From Williamsia faeni (GTDB lineage Bacteria > Actinomycetota > Actinomycetes > Mycobacteriales > Mycobacteriaceae), in contig QJJF01000001.1 in the NCBI GenBank assembly GCA_003202005.1, positions 341,099-405,098 on the forward strand: DNA of 64,000 bases. The letters run 5' to 3'. The number at the start of each line of letters is the position of its first letter. Positions within the stretch are counted from its first letter, which is position 1. A program made the translations under genes and the position numbers. The notes under the pieces were generated by a model. It was given only the letters and a program-made list of their open reading frames with translations. It was not told where the DNA came from and ran no database searches. Below are positions 7,685 to 17,039 of the stretch, piece after piece.

Positions 7685-8533
7685 TCAGTCGGCGTCGGGG
7701 ATCAGCGCCAGCTGACGGGACTGCACAACAACATTGCCGGTCGAGTCGACGACGACATGGTCTTCTTCGAACCAGCCGTGGCCGACCTCGGTGCTCGAGG
7801 ATTCGATCCGCAACCAGCCCGGAGCCGGATTGCGGCGCAGGTAGGTGGTCAACTGCATGGTCGGCGCCCAGCCGAACAGTCCCAGATTCATCACAACCGG
7901 CGCGCTGATGTCACCGGCGAGTATCGCGAAGAGGCCGTCGGGTGTCGTGGTCTTCGGGCGCACCCACATCCGGAAGACCGGGTCACCCTTCTGACCGCGG
8001 GCGAACGCTATGGATTTCTCCTCGATGGCGATGTCGAGGATGGCGCCGAGGTGCATGATGTCGCCCATCGGGCTGTCCTCGATGTAGACCACGCCGCCGC
8101 TGGGTTCGGCCGGCAACTCGGTCAGCGACGAGGGCGCCGAATAGTGGCTCTCGATGTCGGGGGTGCCGATGGTGATCGTCGAATGGACCAGATTGCGCCC
8201 GTTCTGATGGACCTCGACGTCCACGAGCGAGACCCGGCGCCCACGCTTGCGTACCCAGACCTGCAGGGTGATCTCAGCGGGGTCCGGTGCGCCCAGGAAG
8301 TTCGTGGCGACGGCGATCGGCGCGAGCCCCGCGGCGGCAGGCTTGTCAGCTGGTGCGGTCGCGATGAACCCGGCCAGCGCCGCATTGGCGGTGAGCATCT
8401 GCAGGGTGCCGCCATGAACCTTGGGACCGATGGTGAAGACGGGGTCGATCTGGGCGGTGTACTCGATCCGGTCCGATTCCCCGGTTCCGACCTGCTGCAG
8501 GGTGTTGACAACGTCAAGGCTGGGCACAGACAA
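7685..8533 (-). CDS. Acyl-CoA thioesterase-like hotdog protein (Rv0499-like)
   Basis: A 282-aa protein that looks like a double hotdog of the TesB/FcoT-like kind: an N-terminal half with PKVHGGTLQMLTANAALAGF and a C-terminal half with GLFGWAPTMQLTTYLRRNPAPGWLRIESSSTEV. This pattern is typical of thioesterases of the 4HBT group in actinobacteria; the acyl substrate is unknown. Start is TTG 8533 or GTG 8527, with AGGAG upstream. The gene lies 19 bp after the isomerase and 40 bp before proC on the same strand, in the position of Rv0499. Confidence 0.75.
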   Translation of the reverse strand: MSVPSLDVVNTLQQVGTGESDRIEYTAQIDPVFTIGPKVHGGTLQMLTANAALAGFIATAPADKPAAAGLAPIAVATNFLGAPDPAEITLQVWVRKRGRRVSLVDVEVHQNGRNLVHSTITIGTPDIESHYSAPSSLTELPAEPSGGVVYIEDSPMGDIMHLGAILDIAIEEKSIAFARGQKGDPVFRMWVRPKTTTPDGLFAILAGDISAPVVMNLGLFGWAPTMQLTTYLRRNPAPGWLRIESSSTEVGHGWFEEDHVVVDSTGNVVVQSRQLALIPDAD

Positions 8534-8552
8534 CGTACAAATACTCCTGTGG

Positions 8553-9422
8553 TTACGCTCGCTCTAGGTTTTCTCTTGCGAAATCCAGTGAGCGGGAAAG
8601 GATTTCGCGGCGCTCAGGTTTGGTGTTCACCGCACTGCTGCTGACTTCCAAAATGACCGAACCGGAGAAATCGGTGTCGGCCAGTCGCCTACAGACTTCC
8701 ACACAGGGTTGAGAACCTTCACCGGGGACCAAGTGTTCGTCAACTGCGGCGCCCGATCCATCCGCGAGATGAAGGTGGCGCAGTCCCGACCCCATCCGAT
8801 CCAGCATGCCCAACGCGTCGACTCCCGCGGTCGACGTATGGGACAGGTCAAGGGTGTAGTGCGCGAAACCGTCGTCGGTCGGATCGATCGAGGTCGCAAA
8901 GGCCGACACCGCTGTGCCCGGGCCCCCACCGCGACGCAACATCCGGCCCGCCGCCTCGTCGTACTTGCCGAAGAACCGATCGGTACGAATCGGGAACATG
9001 TTCTCCACCGCGATGTCGACGTCGGAGTCGTCCTCGAGGATTTCCACCAGATCCCGAAATCCGTTCGCGTACTTTCGCTGCCACCGAAACGGGGGATGCA
9101 CCACCACGGTCTTGGCACCGAGATCCTCGGCGGCGGCCACCGAGCGAGCCAGCTTCGCCGCCGGGTCTCGACCCCAAACCCGTTGCGAGATAAGCAAACA
9201 CGGCGCATGCACGGACAGGACCGGCAGGTGGTAGCGCTCCGACAGACGCGCGACACGGGTGATGTCCTGGCTGACGGTGTCCGCCCACACCATCAATTCG
9301 ATGCCGTCGTACCCCAATTCGAGGGCGTACTGGAACGCCGCCTCTGTGTTCTGTGGATATACCGAGGCCGTCGAGAGCCCGACCGCAATCTCACCCGGTG
9401 GAAGTTCCGGACCCGCCGACAC
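8553..9422 (-). CDS. Sugar phosphate isomerase/epimerase family TIM-barrel protein
   Basis: A 289-aa xylose-isomerase-like/AP-endonuclease-2 TIM barrel. Metal-ligand segments appear in the expected order: SVHAPC, TVVVHPPF, IAVENM, YTLDLSHT, HLHLADG, PGEGSQP and VILEVSS. Such proteins use a divalent metal to isomerise small sugars or related hydroxy acids; the substrate here cannot be told. GTG 9422 begins 6 nt after the membrane-protein stop codon, so it is part of the ppx-proC operon, in the position of Rv0498. Confidence 0.82.
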   Translation of the reverse strand: MSAGPELPPGEIAVGLSTASVYPQNTEAAFQYALELGYDGIELMVWADTVSQDITRVARLSERYHLPVLSVHAPCLLISQRVWGRDPAAKLARSVAAAEDLGAKTVVVHPPFRWQRKYANGFRDLVEILEDDSDVDIAVENMFPIRTDRFFGKYDEAAGRMLRRGGGPGTAVSAFATSIDPTDDGFAHYTLDLSHTSTAGVDALGMLDRMGSGLRHLHLADGSGAAVDEHLVPGEGSQPCVEVCRRLADTDFSGSVILEVSSSAVNTKPERREILSRSLDFARENLERA

Positions 9423-9428
9423 CTCGGG

Positions 9429-10907
9429 TCAGTCCCCGGCAATCAGAAGTAGGACCAGCGGACCGATCGTCACCAGCAATCCCACGCCCAGCGCCAACAA
9501 CGTGCTGATCAGGTCATTGCTGCGACGTACGACGTGGACCAGCGTCACCAGACCGAAGATCACCGCCACCGAGAGAACCAGCGCAAACAGGACATTCCAG
9601 CGCCACAACTCGGTGAAACCCCAGAACAGGGCCACGCCGACGGCCAGCCCGGCGAGCACCTGACCGATGAGCAACAGCCATTGCACCGTCGGGGACTGCT
9701 CCCCCTCGGTGCCCGTGTCGCGCACTGAATCCGAGGAGTCGGCGACCGGCTTGGAGAGCGAGATCGGAGCATCGCCGGTGTTCTTGTCGAGGTCGACCAC
9801 CGGCGCATCCGGCGCGTCGGTGTCGCGAACCCTTCCGAGCTGTGACGTCGGGGACTCGTCCGCGACCTCAACCGACTTTGCGGTGTCGGTGTCGGCGTCG
9901 TCGTCCAGATCGAACCGGAGGTACCGGTCGGTCGCCGCGGCCACAGCGCCGGCCTGCTCCCGCGGGGCCGGCACCGGCGCGGGCTCCGGTGCGGTTTTCG
10001 GCTCGGATGCGGGTTCCGGTTCCGGTGGTCCCGAGGTTTCGGGCGCCCGAGCATCGTCGGCAACCTTCGGGATGAACTGTGTCGCAGTGTGATCCGAGTT
10101 GTCGCCGGGATCACCACCGGCATCCGGCGTCGACGCTTCTACTGTTCTGCGACCGAATCCGAACAGACCGCGCTTCTTCTTCTTTTTGGTGCCCGTGGCG
10201 GCATCGCCCTCGGTCTCGACATCTTCGAAGTTTCGGTAGCGCTCGAAATCTCGTTCCCGCTCGGCGGCACTGAGGACCCGATGATCGTCGTCACCGGCGG
10301 AGTCCACCTGCGAGTAGGCCTGCATCGACGGGATGACCCCGGTCGTCTCCTCGTCCGGGTCGGCCGGAGCATCGGCGGAATCGGATGGAGGTTCGGCCGC
10401 CGCCGGCTTTGCACTTAGGGGAGCCGGCCGATCGGGCGCACCGGGTGTCGGCTTGACTGTGGGCTCGGCTTCCGCTGTCGCCCGCTTCGACACCGCCGCG
10501 CTGCTGAAGTCCCGGGTCGGTGGCGGTGTCGGCGAGGGCGGTGTCGTCGGGGCCGCCTTCACCTCGGCCTCGGCGGGCTTGTCGTTCGACTGCTGCGCTT
10601 CGTCAGCCTTCGGCTCAAGTGCTTCGTCAGCCTTCGGCTCGGGTGCTTCGTCAGCCTTCGGCTCGGATGTCTCGTCAGCCTTCGGCTGGGATGTCTCGTC
10701 AGCCTTCGGCTGGGCGGTCACCCGCGGCATCTCACCGGTCAGCTCCGCAACCGAGACCCCGTCCTTGCCACCGCGACGGCGACGTCCGGTCGCCGCAGGT
10801 GAACTGCCGACCGCCCCGGCCACATCGTCGGCACCCTGCTCCTTCGCACGAGCCAACAACTCGGCAACCGAGATGGGACGCGATTCGGGATCCATTCCTC
10901 TGGCCAT
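9429..10907 (-). CDS. Membrane protein with long disordered N-terminus and octapeptide repeats (Rv0497-like)
   Basis: A 492-aa protein. Residues 1-60 hold two copies of a short motif (ISVAELLARA and VSVAELTGEM) around a basic GRRRRGG patch. Residues 66-105 are five octapeptide repeats of the form (Q/E)PKADE(T/A)x. A long Ala/Pro/Glu/Asp-rich region follows, with an internal basic KKKKKRGLFGFGRR. Three hydrophobic helices sit at the C-terminus (QWLLLIGQVLAGLAV, VLFALVLSVAVIFGLV, TLLALGVGLLVTIGPLVLLL). The disordered part is probably cytosolic and may bind a partner. Position corresponds to Rv0497, a transmembrane protein of unclear role. Starts at 10907 and 10895 are both possible. Confidence 0.8.
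   Translation of the reverse strand: MARGMDPESRPISVAELLARAKEQGADDVAGAVGSSPAATGRRRRGGKDGVSVAELTGEMPRVTAQPKADETSQPKADETSEPKADEAPEPKADEALEPKADEAQQSNDKPAEAEVKAAPTTPPSPTPPPTRDFSSAAVSKRATAEAEPTVKPTPGAPDRPAPLSAKPAAAEPPSDSADAPADPDEETTGVIPSMQAYSQVDSAGDDDHRVLSAAERERDFERYRNFEDVETEGDAATGTKKKKKRGLFGFGRRTVEASTPDAGGDPGDNSDHTATQFIPKVADDARAPETSGPPEPEPASEPKTAPEPAPVPAPREQAGAVAAATDRYLRFDLDDDADTDTAKSVEVADESPTSQLGRVRDTDAPDAPVVDLDKNTGDAPISLSKPVADSSDSVRDTGTEGEQSPTVQWLLLIGQVLAGLAVGVALFWGFTELWRWNVLFALVLSVAVIFGLVTLVHVVRRSNDLISTLLALGVGLLVTIGPLVLLLIAGD
10593..10712 (-). repeat. Five tandem 24-bp units inside the membrane-protein gene
   Basis: Five in-frame 24-bp units encode QPKADETS, QPKADETS, EPKADEAP, EPKADEAL and EPKADEAQ. 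The nucleotide core TCGTCAGCCTTCGGCT recurs in each (top-strand orientation). Unit number could change by slippage without breaking the frame. Confidence 0.9.
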
Positions 10908-10924
10908 GAGTTACTTCACCATCC

Positions 10925-11881
10925 TTAGCGTTGACCTGCCGGCAATTCGGCATCACTGGACTCAAGATCCAGTCTGCGCAGGATCACACCTTCACGCAGG
11001 GCCCAAGGGCATATCTCCAAGGTATCGACGCCAAGAGCGCGCATGGTGGACTCGGCCACGAGTGCGCCGGCCACCAACTGTCCAGCCCGGTCCACACTCA
11101 CTCCCTCCAGCTCGGCCCTGTCCGATGCGGTCATCCGTGAGATGAACGCGATCAACTGTCGTAAACCGTTACTGGTCAGTGTCCTCTTGACACGGGGTCC
11201 TGCGCTGGAAGGCGCCGCTCCGGTGAGTCGCGCCAGCGAACGGAAGGTCTTCGAGGTGCCCACGGCCATGTCCGGTCGTCCCGGTGAGAGGAGCTGTTTG
11301 GATGGGACCACCAGTTCCGCGTCGAGCCAATCCCGCAGCACAGCAACCCGCCGGCGACCGGGCGGTTCCTCCGACAACCACTCCCGGGTGAGCCGGCCCG
11401 CGCCCAGCGGCAGCGACAACGCCGCATCAGGTTCCTCATCCACGCCATTGGAGAGCTCCAGGGAGCCACCACCGATGTCGAGGGCGAGGATCCGGCCCGC
11501 ACCCCAGCCGTACCAGCGACGGACCGCCAGCGACGTCAGACGGGCCTCGTCGACACCGGAGAGCACCGTGACACGAACACCTGTCTCGGACTCCACCCGA
11601 TCGAGCACCTCGTCGGAATTGGTCGCGTCCCGCACCGCTGAGGTGGCAAACGCCATGACCTGTTTGCAGCCCGAGGTGTAGGCGATCTTGGTGAACTCGT
11701 CGACTGCCTCGACCAGCGTGTCGGCGCCGTACGGCGTCAACTTGCCGTCGCCATCGATCTGCTCGGCAAGTCGCAAGGTCGACTTGGTCGAACTCATCGG
11801 GGTCGGGTGACCGCCACGATGAGCATCGACCACCAATAGGTGGACTGTGTTGCTGCCGACATCTAGCACTCCTAAACGCAC
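10925..11881 (-). CDS. Ppx/GppA-type exopolyphosphatase
   Basis: A 318-aa member of the sugar kinase/Hsp70/actin superfamily. It opens with the phosphate-1 motif [18 protein letters not shown] and carries [11 protein letters not shown] and the phosphate-2 motif [13 protein letters not shown]. It is the short, two-domain form without an HD domain, like mycobacterial PPX1 (Rv0496), which degrades short-chain polyphosphate; ppGpp-related roles are debated. GTG 11881 is the only reasonable start. It heads the operon reading towards proC and faces the Rv0495c-like gene with only 13 bp between start codons. TAGGTT lies 7 nt before the GTG, the spacing of a leaderless -10 box. Confidence 0.9.
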   Translation of the reverse strand: MRLGVLDVGSNTVHLLVVDAHRGGHPTPMSSTKSTLRLAEQIDGDGKLTPYGADTLVEAVDEFTKIAYTSGCKQVMAFATSAVRDATNSDEVLDRVESETGVRVTVLSGVDEARLTSLAVRRWYGWGAGRILALDIGGGSLELSNGVDEEPDAALSLPLGAGRLTREWLSEEPPGRRRVAVLRDWLDAELVVPSKQLLSPGRPDMAVGTSKTFRSLARLTGAAPSSAGPRVKRTLTSNGLRQLIAFISRMTASDRAELEGVSVDRAGQLVAGALVAESTMRALGVDTLEICPWALREGVILRRLDLESSDAELPAGQR

Positions 11882-11894
11882 GCTCTACAACCTA

Positions 11895-12770
11895 ATGCGT
11901 CTACCGTTGGCGTTTGTGCACGCAGCCTCCAAAATCGCGCCGAAACCTGAAGTTCCTCTCGACTTTCCCCGTGAGTGGTACGAGTTCGTCGACCCATCGA
12001 ACCCGGAGCACCTCATCAACGCAGACCTGACGTGGCTGTTGTCGCACTGGACCTGCGTCTTCGGCACCCCCGCCTGCCAGGGCATCATCGAGGGCCGCGA
12101 GGACGACGGGTGCTGCAGCCACGGCGCCTATCTCTCCGACGACGAGGACCGCGAGATCCTGGCCAAGGGCATGGCAATGCTCACGCCGGATGACTGGCAG
12201 TTCTATGAAAAAGGTTCGGGCAGAAACCCTTTGGGCAAGCGCGGTTATCTCGAGGAAGACGACCTCGACGGTGAGCCCGCCCTCAAGACGCGCAAGTACA
12301 AGGGTGCCTGCATCTTCCTCAACCGCCCCGACTTTGCGGGCGGTCAGGGTTGCGCGCTGCACTCGATGGCACTGCGCAAGGGCATCGAGCCGCTCGAGGT
12401 GAAGCCGGAGGTGTGCTGGCAGCTACCGGTGCGGCGGGAACAGCAGTGGGTCGAGCGTCCGGATGGTGAACAGATCCTGAAGACCACGATCACCGAGTTC
12501 GATCGGCGCGGCTGGGGTTCGGGTGGCGCCGACCTCAAGTGGTACTGCTCGGGATCACCTGATGCGCACATCGGCGCAAAGCAGGTGTGGGAGTCATATC
12601 GACCCGAGCTGATCGCACTGATCGGTGAGCCCGCGTACGACGAACTGGCCAAGATCTGTAAGCGACGTGGCGCGCTCGGACTCATCGCGGTGCATCCGGC
12701 CACTGCTGCCGCCACCAAACGCACCGAAGGCGATATCAAGTACGCGCAGCATCCCGAAGAGCACGCCTGA
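11895..12770 (+). CDS. Conserved cysteine-rich protein (Rv0495c-like)
   Basis: A 291-aa cytosolic protein with many Cys residues in paired contexts: [61 protein letters not shown] and AKICKRRG. The arrangement resembles Fe-S or zinc-binding proteins. The counterpart beside ppx in mycobacteria is Rv0495c, of uncertain function; I recall reports linking it to redox homeostasis. ATG 11895 gives 13 bp to the divergent ppx start; GTG 11916 is an alternative with a TACCGT box 7 nt ahead. It converges on regX3, with a two-way terminator between. Confidence 0.75.
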   Translation: MRLPLAFVHAASKIAPKPEVPLDFPREWYEFVDPSNPEHLINADLTWLLSHWTCVFGTPACQGIIEGREDDGCCSHGAYLSDDEDREILAKGMAMLTPDDWQFYEKGSGRNPLGKRGYLEEDDLDGEPALKTRKYKGACIFLNRPDFAGGQGCALHSMALRKGIEPLEVKPEVCWQLPVRREQQWVERPDGEQILKTTITEFDRRGWGSGGADLKWYCSGSPDAHIGAKQVWESYRPELIALIGEPAYDELAKICKRRGALGLIAVHPATAAATKRTEGDIKYAQHPEEHA

Positions 12771-12782
12771 ACGATCTGCTGT

Positions 12783-12809
12783 GCGCGGCTCCGGACTTCG
12801 GAGCCGCGC
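12783..12809. terminator. Two-way terminator between the Cys-rich gene and regX3
   Basis: GCGCGGCTCCG pairs perfectly with CGGAGCCGCGC around GACTT. It lies between convergent stop codons. There is no long T-run, so a strong hairpin would have to act alone. Confidence 0.7.
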
Positions 12810-12818
12810 CGGGTGCGA

Positions 12819-13508
12819 TCAGGGCTCGAACTTGTAGCCCAGGCCGCGGACCGTGACGAGATGCTTCGGATTGCCCGGGTCTGATTCGATCTTCGACCGC
12901 AACCGCTTGACGTGGACGTCGAGGGTCTTGGTGTCGCCGACGTAATCGGCGCCCCAGACCCGGTCGATCAACTGGCCCCGGGTCAGGACCCGCCCGGAGT
13001 TGCGCAGCAGATACTCCAGGAGATCGAACTCCTTGAGCGGCAACGTGATCGGATCACCGCTCGCGGTCACCGTGTGGCGCTCGACATCCATCGAGACCGG
13101 TCCGGCCTCGATCAATCCGCTGTCGTATATGTCAGTGTCGCCCTCGACCGCACCGCGCCGGAGCACCGCACGGATCCGGGCGATCAGTTCACGCGCCGAA
13201 TACGGCTTGGTGACGTAGTCGTCGGCGCCGAGTTCGAGACCGACGACCTTGTCGATCTCACCGTCGCGGGCGGTCACCATGATCACCGGCACAGACGAAC
13301 GCGCGCGAATCGACTTGCACACCTCGATACCCGAGAGGCCCGGGAGCATCACGTCGAGCAGCACGATGTCGGGCCCGACGCGCTCGAACTCCGGTAGCGC
13401 GCTGGCCCCGTCGGTGACGATCGTGGTGTCGAACCCTTCCTTTCGGAGCAAGAATGCAAGCGGGTCCGCCAAGGACATCTCATCCTCGACGATCAGCACA
13501 TGTGTCAA
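12819..13508 (-). CDS. regX3: Phosphate-responsive response regulator RegX3
   Basis: A 229-aa OmpR/PhoB-family regulator. The receiver domain (1-115) has acidic pocket EDE at 8-10, phospho-acceptor D52 in VLLDVMLPG and the switch Lys in YVTKPY. The winged-helix domain (135-229) includes [31 protein letters not shown] and [14 protein letters not shown]. In relatives SenX3-RegX3 turns on phosphate-scarcity genes. I set the start at TTG 13508 ([10 protein letters not shown] once translated), which gives the family length and overlaps the senX3 stop as TTGA; open frame further upstream would run into senX3. Overlap implies coupled translation. Confidence 0.95.
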   Translation of the reverse strand: MTHVLIVEDEMSLADPLAFLLRKEGFDTTIVTDGASALPEFERVGPDIVLLDVMLPGLSGIEVCKSIRARSSVPVIMVTARDGEIDKVVGLELGADDYVTKPYSARELIARIRAVLRRGAVEGDTDIYDSGLIEAGPVSMDVERHTVTASGDPITLPLKEFDLLEYLLRNSGRVLTRGQLIDRVWGADYVGDTKTLDVHVKRLRSKIESDPGNPKHLVTVRGLGYKFEP

Positions 13509-14821
13509 CGGCTCAGTTCTCTCTCTTCGAAGACCGCGACGGCGGTCGGTTCGGCTTTGGTGGCTGTGGAAACGGCATGGCGGCCCGCCGGCGGCGTTTC
13601 GCCGGCCAGCGGAATGGTGAGAGTGAAGGTGGAGCCGGTACCCGGCGCACTCCACAGATTGATGGCACCACCGTGGTTGGAGGCGACGTGTTTGACGATC
13701 GCGAGTCCGAGGCCGGTACCACCGGTTGTGCGGGACCGGGCCTTGTCGACGCGGAAGAATCGTTCGAAGACCCGCTTCTGGTGCTCCGGCGCGATTCCGA
13801 TGCCACGATCGGTCACCGCGATCGCCACCATCTTCTGATCACCGACGTCCGTCGTCCGACGGCTCACCGACACCGCGGTACCGCTGGGTGAATACGCAAT
13901 GGCATTGGCGACCAAGTTGTTCAATGCGGTCAGCAGCAACGTGTGGTCGCCGAGGACATGGAGCCCGGAATTGTCATCGGCAGTCAAGTTGATCCCGGCG
14001 GCCTCGGCGTTTATGTGCGCCCGGTCGATGACCTCATCGATCAGCGGATCGACCTCGACGTCCTCGAAATCCGGCAGGCGTTCGGCACCCTGCAGACGTG
14101 ACAGTGCGATCAGTTCGGAGACCATGGCGCCCATCCGCTGGGACTCGATGCGGACGCGCTCTCCGAAATGCTCGACGGAGTAGGGATCGTCCGACGATTC
14201 CATCAGTGCTTCGGCGAGCAATCCGATCGCGGCGACCGGAGTCTTGAGTTCGTGGGACACGTTCGCCACGAAGTCGCGCCGGGTTTCCTCGACGCGGGCG
14301 TTTTCGGTGTCGTCCTGGCCGTAGACCACTGCGTAGCGTTCGATGCCGTCGGTGACCAGACCAGTGCGGCAGGACACGGCAAGGACTTTACGTCCGGGGC
14401 TGATTCCGGTGGACACGAAGGCACCGGCACTCTGCGTCGGGACGAACCTGAATCGTTCGACGCCGCCGGTCTCCAAGGTGGACTGAGCATGTTCCCAGAC
14501 GTCGTCGTCGAGCAGATGATCGCGGACCATTCCGAGATAGACCGCGCGCTCGTTGTAGAACACGACGTCGCGCACCACGTCGACCACTGCCAGTCCGGTT
14601 TCACCGCCCTCGACGATGAGGTCGAGCAGGGTCGCGCGGGTCATGGGGAGACGGTCGGTGTTCGACAGCAGCACCAACGATTCCGGTGGTGTCTGCGAAT
14701 GCACGACCGTCGCCGACGGCAGGACACGCACACCTGATCGGTGAGCGCGGAGGAACCATCCGGCCAGCCCGCCGATGAGAAGCGCGAGCAAAGCCACCCC
14801 TGCGACAACGATTACGGTCAC
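13505..14821 (-). CDS. senX3: Sensor histidine kinase SenX3
   Basis: A 438-aa membrane sensor kinase. One N-terminal transmembrane helix ([19 protein letters not shown], 7-25) is followed by a PAS-like region (60-170), the phospho-acceptor segment [12 protein letters not shown] with H190, and the ATP-binding domain with NAIAYSPSG (N box), [11 protein letters not shown] (G1), [13 protein letters not shown] (F box) and [12 protein letters not shown] (G2). GTG 14821 is the only plausible start. A PhoB-type direct repeat about 95-110 bp upstream may allow autoregulation by RegX3. The gene lies downstream of gpmA and a GNAT gene on the same strand, as in the mycobacterial gpm1-senX3-regX3 order. 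Confidence 0.95.
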   Translation of the reverse strand: MTVIVVAGVALLALLIGGLAGWFLRAHRSGVRVLPSATVVHSQTPPESLVLLSNTDRLPMTRATLLDLIVEGGETGLAVVDVVRDVVFYNERAVYLGMVRDHLLDDDVWEHAQSTLETGGVERFRFVPTQSAGAFVSTGISPGRKVLAVSCRTGLVTDGIERYAVVYGQDDTENARVEETRRDFVANVSHELKTPVAAIGLLAEALMESSDDPYSVEHFGERVRIESQRMGAMVSELIALSRLQGAERLPDFEDVEVDPLIDEVIDRAHINAEAAGINLTADDNSGLHVLGDHTLLLTALNNLVANAIAYSPSGTAVSVSRRTTDVGDQKMVAIAVTDRGIGIAPEHQKRVFERFFRVDKARSRTTGGTGLGLAIVKHVASNHGGAINLWSAPGTGSTFTLTIPLAGETPPAGRHAVSTATKAEPTAVAVFEERELSR

Positions 14822-14914
14822 AGGGAAATCTTACGGGCAGCGCAGTACTCCACCCCTGCAGGATGCGCGGCATCTACCCCGGATAACAAGCCGGTACGCG
14901 AGTGTTCGGGCGCT

Positions 14915-14932
14915 GTTCACCGGAACTTCGCC
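14915..14932. promoter_or_regulatory. Candidate RegX3/PHO-type box upstream of senX3
   Basis: GTTCACC-GGAA-CTTCGCC (top strand) is an imperfect direct repeat of 7-mers with 11-bp periodicity, the layout bound by PhoB/OmpR-family regulators. GTTCACC is the core of Streptomyces PHO boxes and the complement of the GTGAAC half-site described for mycobacterial RegX3. It lies in the 154-bp senX3 upstream region. Confidence 0.45.
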
Positions 14933-14975
14933 GTGGCGAGCCCCTCACCCGCGGAGCTCGGTCAGGTCGGAACAG

Positions 14976-15275
14976 TCAACGCGTGACTTCTGTGGCCATC
15001 GCCGCGTATTCGGGGTGCTGTTCGATGTAATAGCCGACATAGGAGCAGAGCGGAACCACGTCTTTTCCGGTCTTTGCTATGTCGTCCAGAACGTACTTGA
15101 CCAGGTGCGCAGCGTATCCGTGGCCGCTGTATTGGTCGTGCACCACGGTATGGGTCAACACAACCTGTTCGGTTTCGTTGACGTAGTCGAGATAGCCGAC
15201 GTATAGCTCGTCGACGTAGATTTCGTAACGCTCCTGAGGCACCGAATGCGACACTCTGATTTTGGGCGTACGCAT
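14976..15275 (-). CDS. Small GNAT-fold acetyltransferase (Acetyltransf_CG type)
   Basis: A 99-aa protein almost wholly made of one short GNAT domain. VVLTHTVVHDQYSGHGYAAHLVKYVLDD holds the acetyl-CoA loop (here QYSGHG) and KDVVPLCSYVGYYIEQHPEY is the signature tail of the compact PF14542-type family. Targets of this family are not well known. ATG 15275 has a GGGGGCAG ribosome site; ATG 15287 is also possible. It lies between gpmA and senX3 on the same strand, with 154 bp before senX3. Confidence 0.8.
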   Translation of the reverse strand: MRTPKIRVSHSVPQERYEIYVDELYVGYLDYVNETEQVVLTHTVVHDQYSGHGYAAHLVKYVLDDIAKTGKDVVPLCSYVGYYIEQHPEYAAMATEVTR

Positions 15276-15399
15276 TTCTGCCCCCATCTTTGATGTGTTT
15301 TTGCCCACCATGGAACCAGAGTAGACCGCACATCGTCGGATCCGTCCGAGTTGCGACAACCGCATGAAATTCAATGCGGTCATCGCCTCCCGGATTCGG

Positions 15400-16146
15400 C
15401 TATTTGTTGCCCTGCGCCGCAACCGCTGCCGCACCGGCAGCGGCGGCTTCGGGATCGAGGTAGGTTCCACCCGGATTGAGCGGCTTGAGGTTCTCGTCGA
15501 GGTCATACCGCAGCGGGTTGCCGGTGGGGATGTTGAGTCCGGCGATGTCCTCGTCCGAGATGCCGTCGAGGTACTTGACCAGGGCCCGCAGCGAGTTGCC
15601 ATGTGCGGCCACGAGCACCGTCTTCCCGGCTCGCAGGTCGGCGGCAATGGTCTCTTCGAAGTACGGGATCAGCCGCACCACAACATCTTTGAGGCATTCG
15701 GTCAGCGGGACCTCCGGGAGGTCTGCGTACCGGACATCCGCGTCCTGGCTGTACTCGCTGTCCTTTTCGATGGCCGGCGGTGGGGTGTCGTAGCTCCGGC
15801 GCCACAGCATGAACTGGTCGTTGCCGAACTTCTCTTTGGTCTCGGCCTTGTTGAGACCCTGCAGCGCGCCGTAGTGCCGCTCGTTGAGGCGCCAGTCCCG
15901 GACCACCGGGATCCAGTGGCGGTCGGCCGCATCGAGTGCGATCTGAGCCGTGGAGATCGCGCGCCGCAGCAGCGAGGTATACAGCACGTCGGGCAGTAGA
16001 TCGTGCTCGACGAGCAGCTCTCCGCCGCGGACGGCCTCGGCCTCGCCCTTCTCGGTCAAGGCCACATCGACCCAACCGGTGAACTGGTTGGAGGCGTTCC
16101 AGGTGCTCTCGCCGTGGCGCATCAGGATCAGGGTTCCGTTGCTCAT
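15400..16146 (-). CDS. gpmA: 2,3-bisphosphoglycerate-dependent phosphoglycerate mutase
   Basis: Glycolytic interconversion of 3- and 2-phosphoglycerate. The 248-aa protein has the usual family length, the phosphohistidine motif [12 protein letters not shown] (H11), [15 protein letters not shown] and [17 protein letters not shown] with the second catalytic His. ATG 16146 gives the standard N-terminus; in-frame sequence upstream to 16179 has no homology. It is divergent from the phosphatase gene with 53 bp between starts, and upstream of the GNAT and senX3 genes. Confidence 0.96.
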   Translation of the reverse strand: MSNGTLILMRHGESTWNASNQFTGWVDVALTEKGEAEAVRGGELLVEHDLLPDVLYTSLLRRAISTAQIALDAADRHWIPVVRDWRLNERHYGALQGLNKAETKEKFGNDQFMLWRRSYDTPPPAIEKDSEYSQDADVRYADLPEVPLTECLKDVVVRLIPYFEETIAADLRAGKTVLVAAHGNSLRALVKYLDGISDEDIAGLNIPTGNPLRYDLDENLKPLNPGGTYLDPEAAAAGAAAVAAQGNK

Positions 16147-16199
16147 GAGGCAATAGTTTTCCACAGCTCCGGTGGTCACACAGTCATCACCTTGCGGCA

Positions 16200-16970
16200 G
16201 TGACCATTTACACTGACGCCATGCTCCCCGGCGCCTGGAACTTCCGCGATGTATCCGACCTCAAAACCTACGAAGGGCGTTACGTCGGTGCAGGTTTCCT
16301 GTTCCGAAGCTCTGAACTCAGCGGCCTCGAGGACGCCGGTGCCCAAACACTCTCCGAACTGGGTGTGACCGACGTATTCGACCTTCGTGATCCGACCGAG
16401 GTCGAGCGCAGCGGATCCGATCGGGTTCCGGACGGCGTCCGGGTTCACGCATTTCCCTTCGGGCTGAGCCAGGGTGGTGGCAAGGCACCGCACGAGATGA
16501 CGGCCGAGGAATACGAGGCCCACCGCGGCCATTACATGCTCGACGTCTACGCGCGGATGCCGGCGCTGCCGGGTGCGATGAGCGCCGTCAGATCTGCCAT
16601 CGACGTTCTGGCTGACCCCGACCGGCGCCTGCTCACCCACTGTGCGGCCGGTAAGGACCGCACCGGCTGGGTCACCGCCGTCGTCCTCGATGCACTCGGC
16701 GTGCGCCGCGACGAGATCGTTGCCGATTACCTGGCCAGCAACAACGATGTCGAAGCACTTCGGACGCATTTGATGAAGGTCTACGGCGCAGCCGCCACGG
16801 ACGGGAAACCATTCGAGATCTCGACCGACCTTCTCGGTGTCCGCGAGGAGTACCTGGACGTCTCCTACCGAGCGATGACCGACGGCTTCGGCTCGATCGC
16901 CGACTACCTGACGGCATGCCAGGTCGGCGAAGCCCAAATCGAGGCGTTGCGGGACCGCCTGCTCGTCTGA
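16200..16970 (+). CDS. Tyrosine/lipid phosphatase, PtpB-like
   Basis: A 256-aa protein of the Tyr_phosphatase_3 family. It begins with [30 protein letters not shown], the characteristic opening of this group, and holds the P-loop [11 protein letters not shown] with nucleophile C148. The Lys after Gly is typical of PtpB-type enzymes, which act on phosphotyrosine, phosphoserine/threonine and phosphoinositides. No signal peptide is visible; secretion, if any, would be by an unknown route. GTG 16200 or ATG 16221 may be the start. It is the first gene of the accessory insert after gpmA, 53 bp divergent from it. Confidence 0.85.
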   Translation: MTIYTDAMLPGAWNFRDVSDLKTYEGRYVGAGFLFRSSELSGLEDAGAQTLSELGVTDVFDLRDPTEVERSGSDRVPDGVRVHAFPFGLSQGGGKAPHEMTAEEYEAHRGHYMLDVYARMPALPGAMSAVRSAIDVLADPDRRLLTHCAAGKDRTGWVTAVVLDALGVRRDEIVADYLASNNDVEALRTHLMKVYGAAATDGKPFEISTDLLGVREEYLDVSYRAMTDGFGSIADYLTACQVGEAQIEALRDRLLV

Positions 16971-17039
16971 GGTCCCCTCGTCGTCTGGCAGGATAATTCG
17001 GTCCGCCGCCCGACTTGTTTGTAGCCCCCACATGCATGC

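Noticed and set aside
10593-10712. CRISPR-like array of 24-bp repeats
   Set aside because: The repeats are contiguous, in frame and code for octapeptides of a membrane protein.
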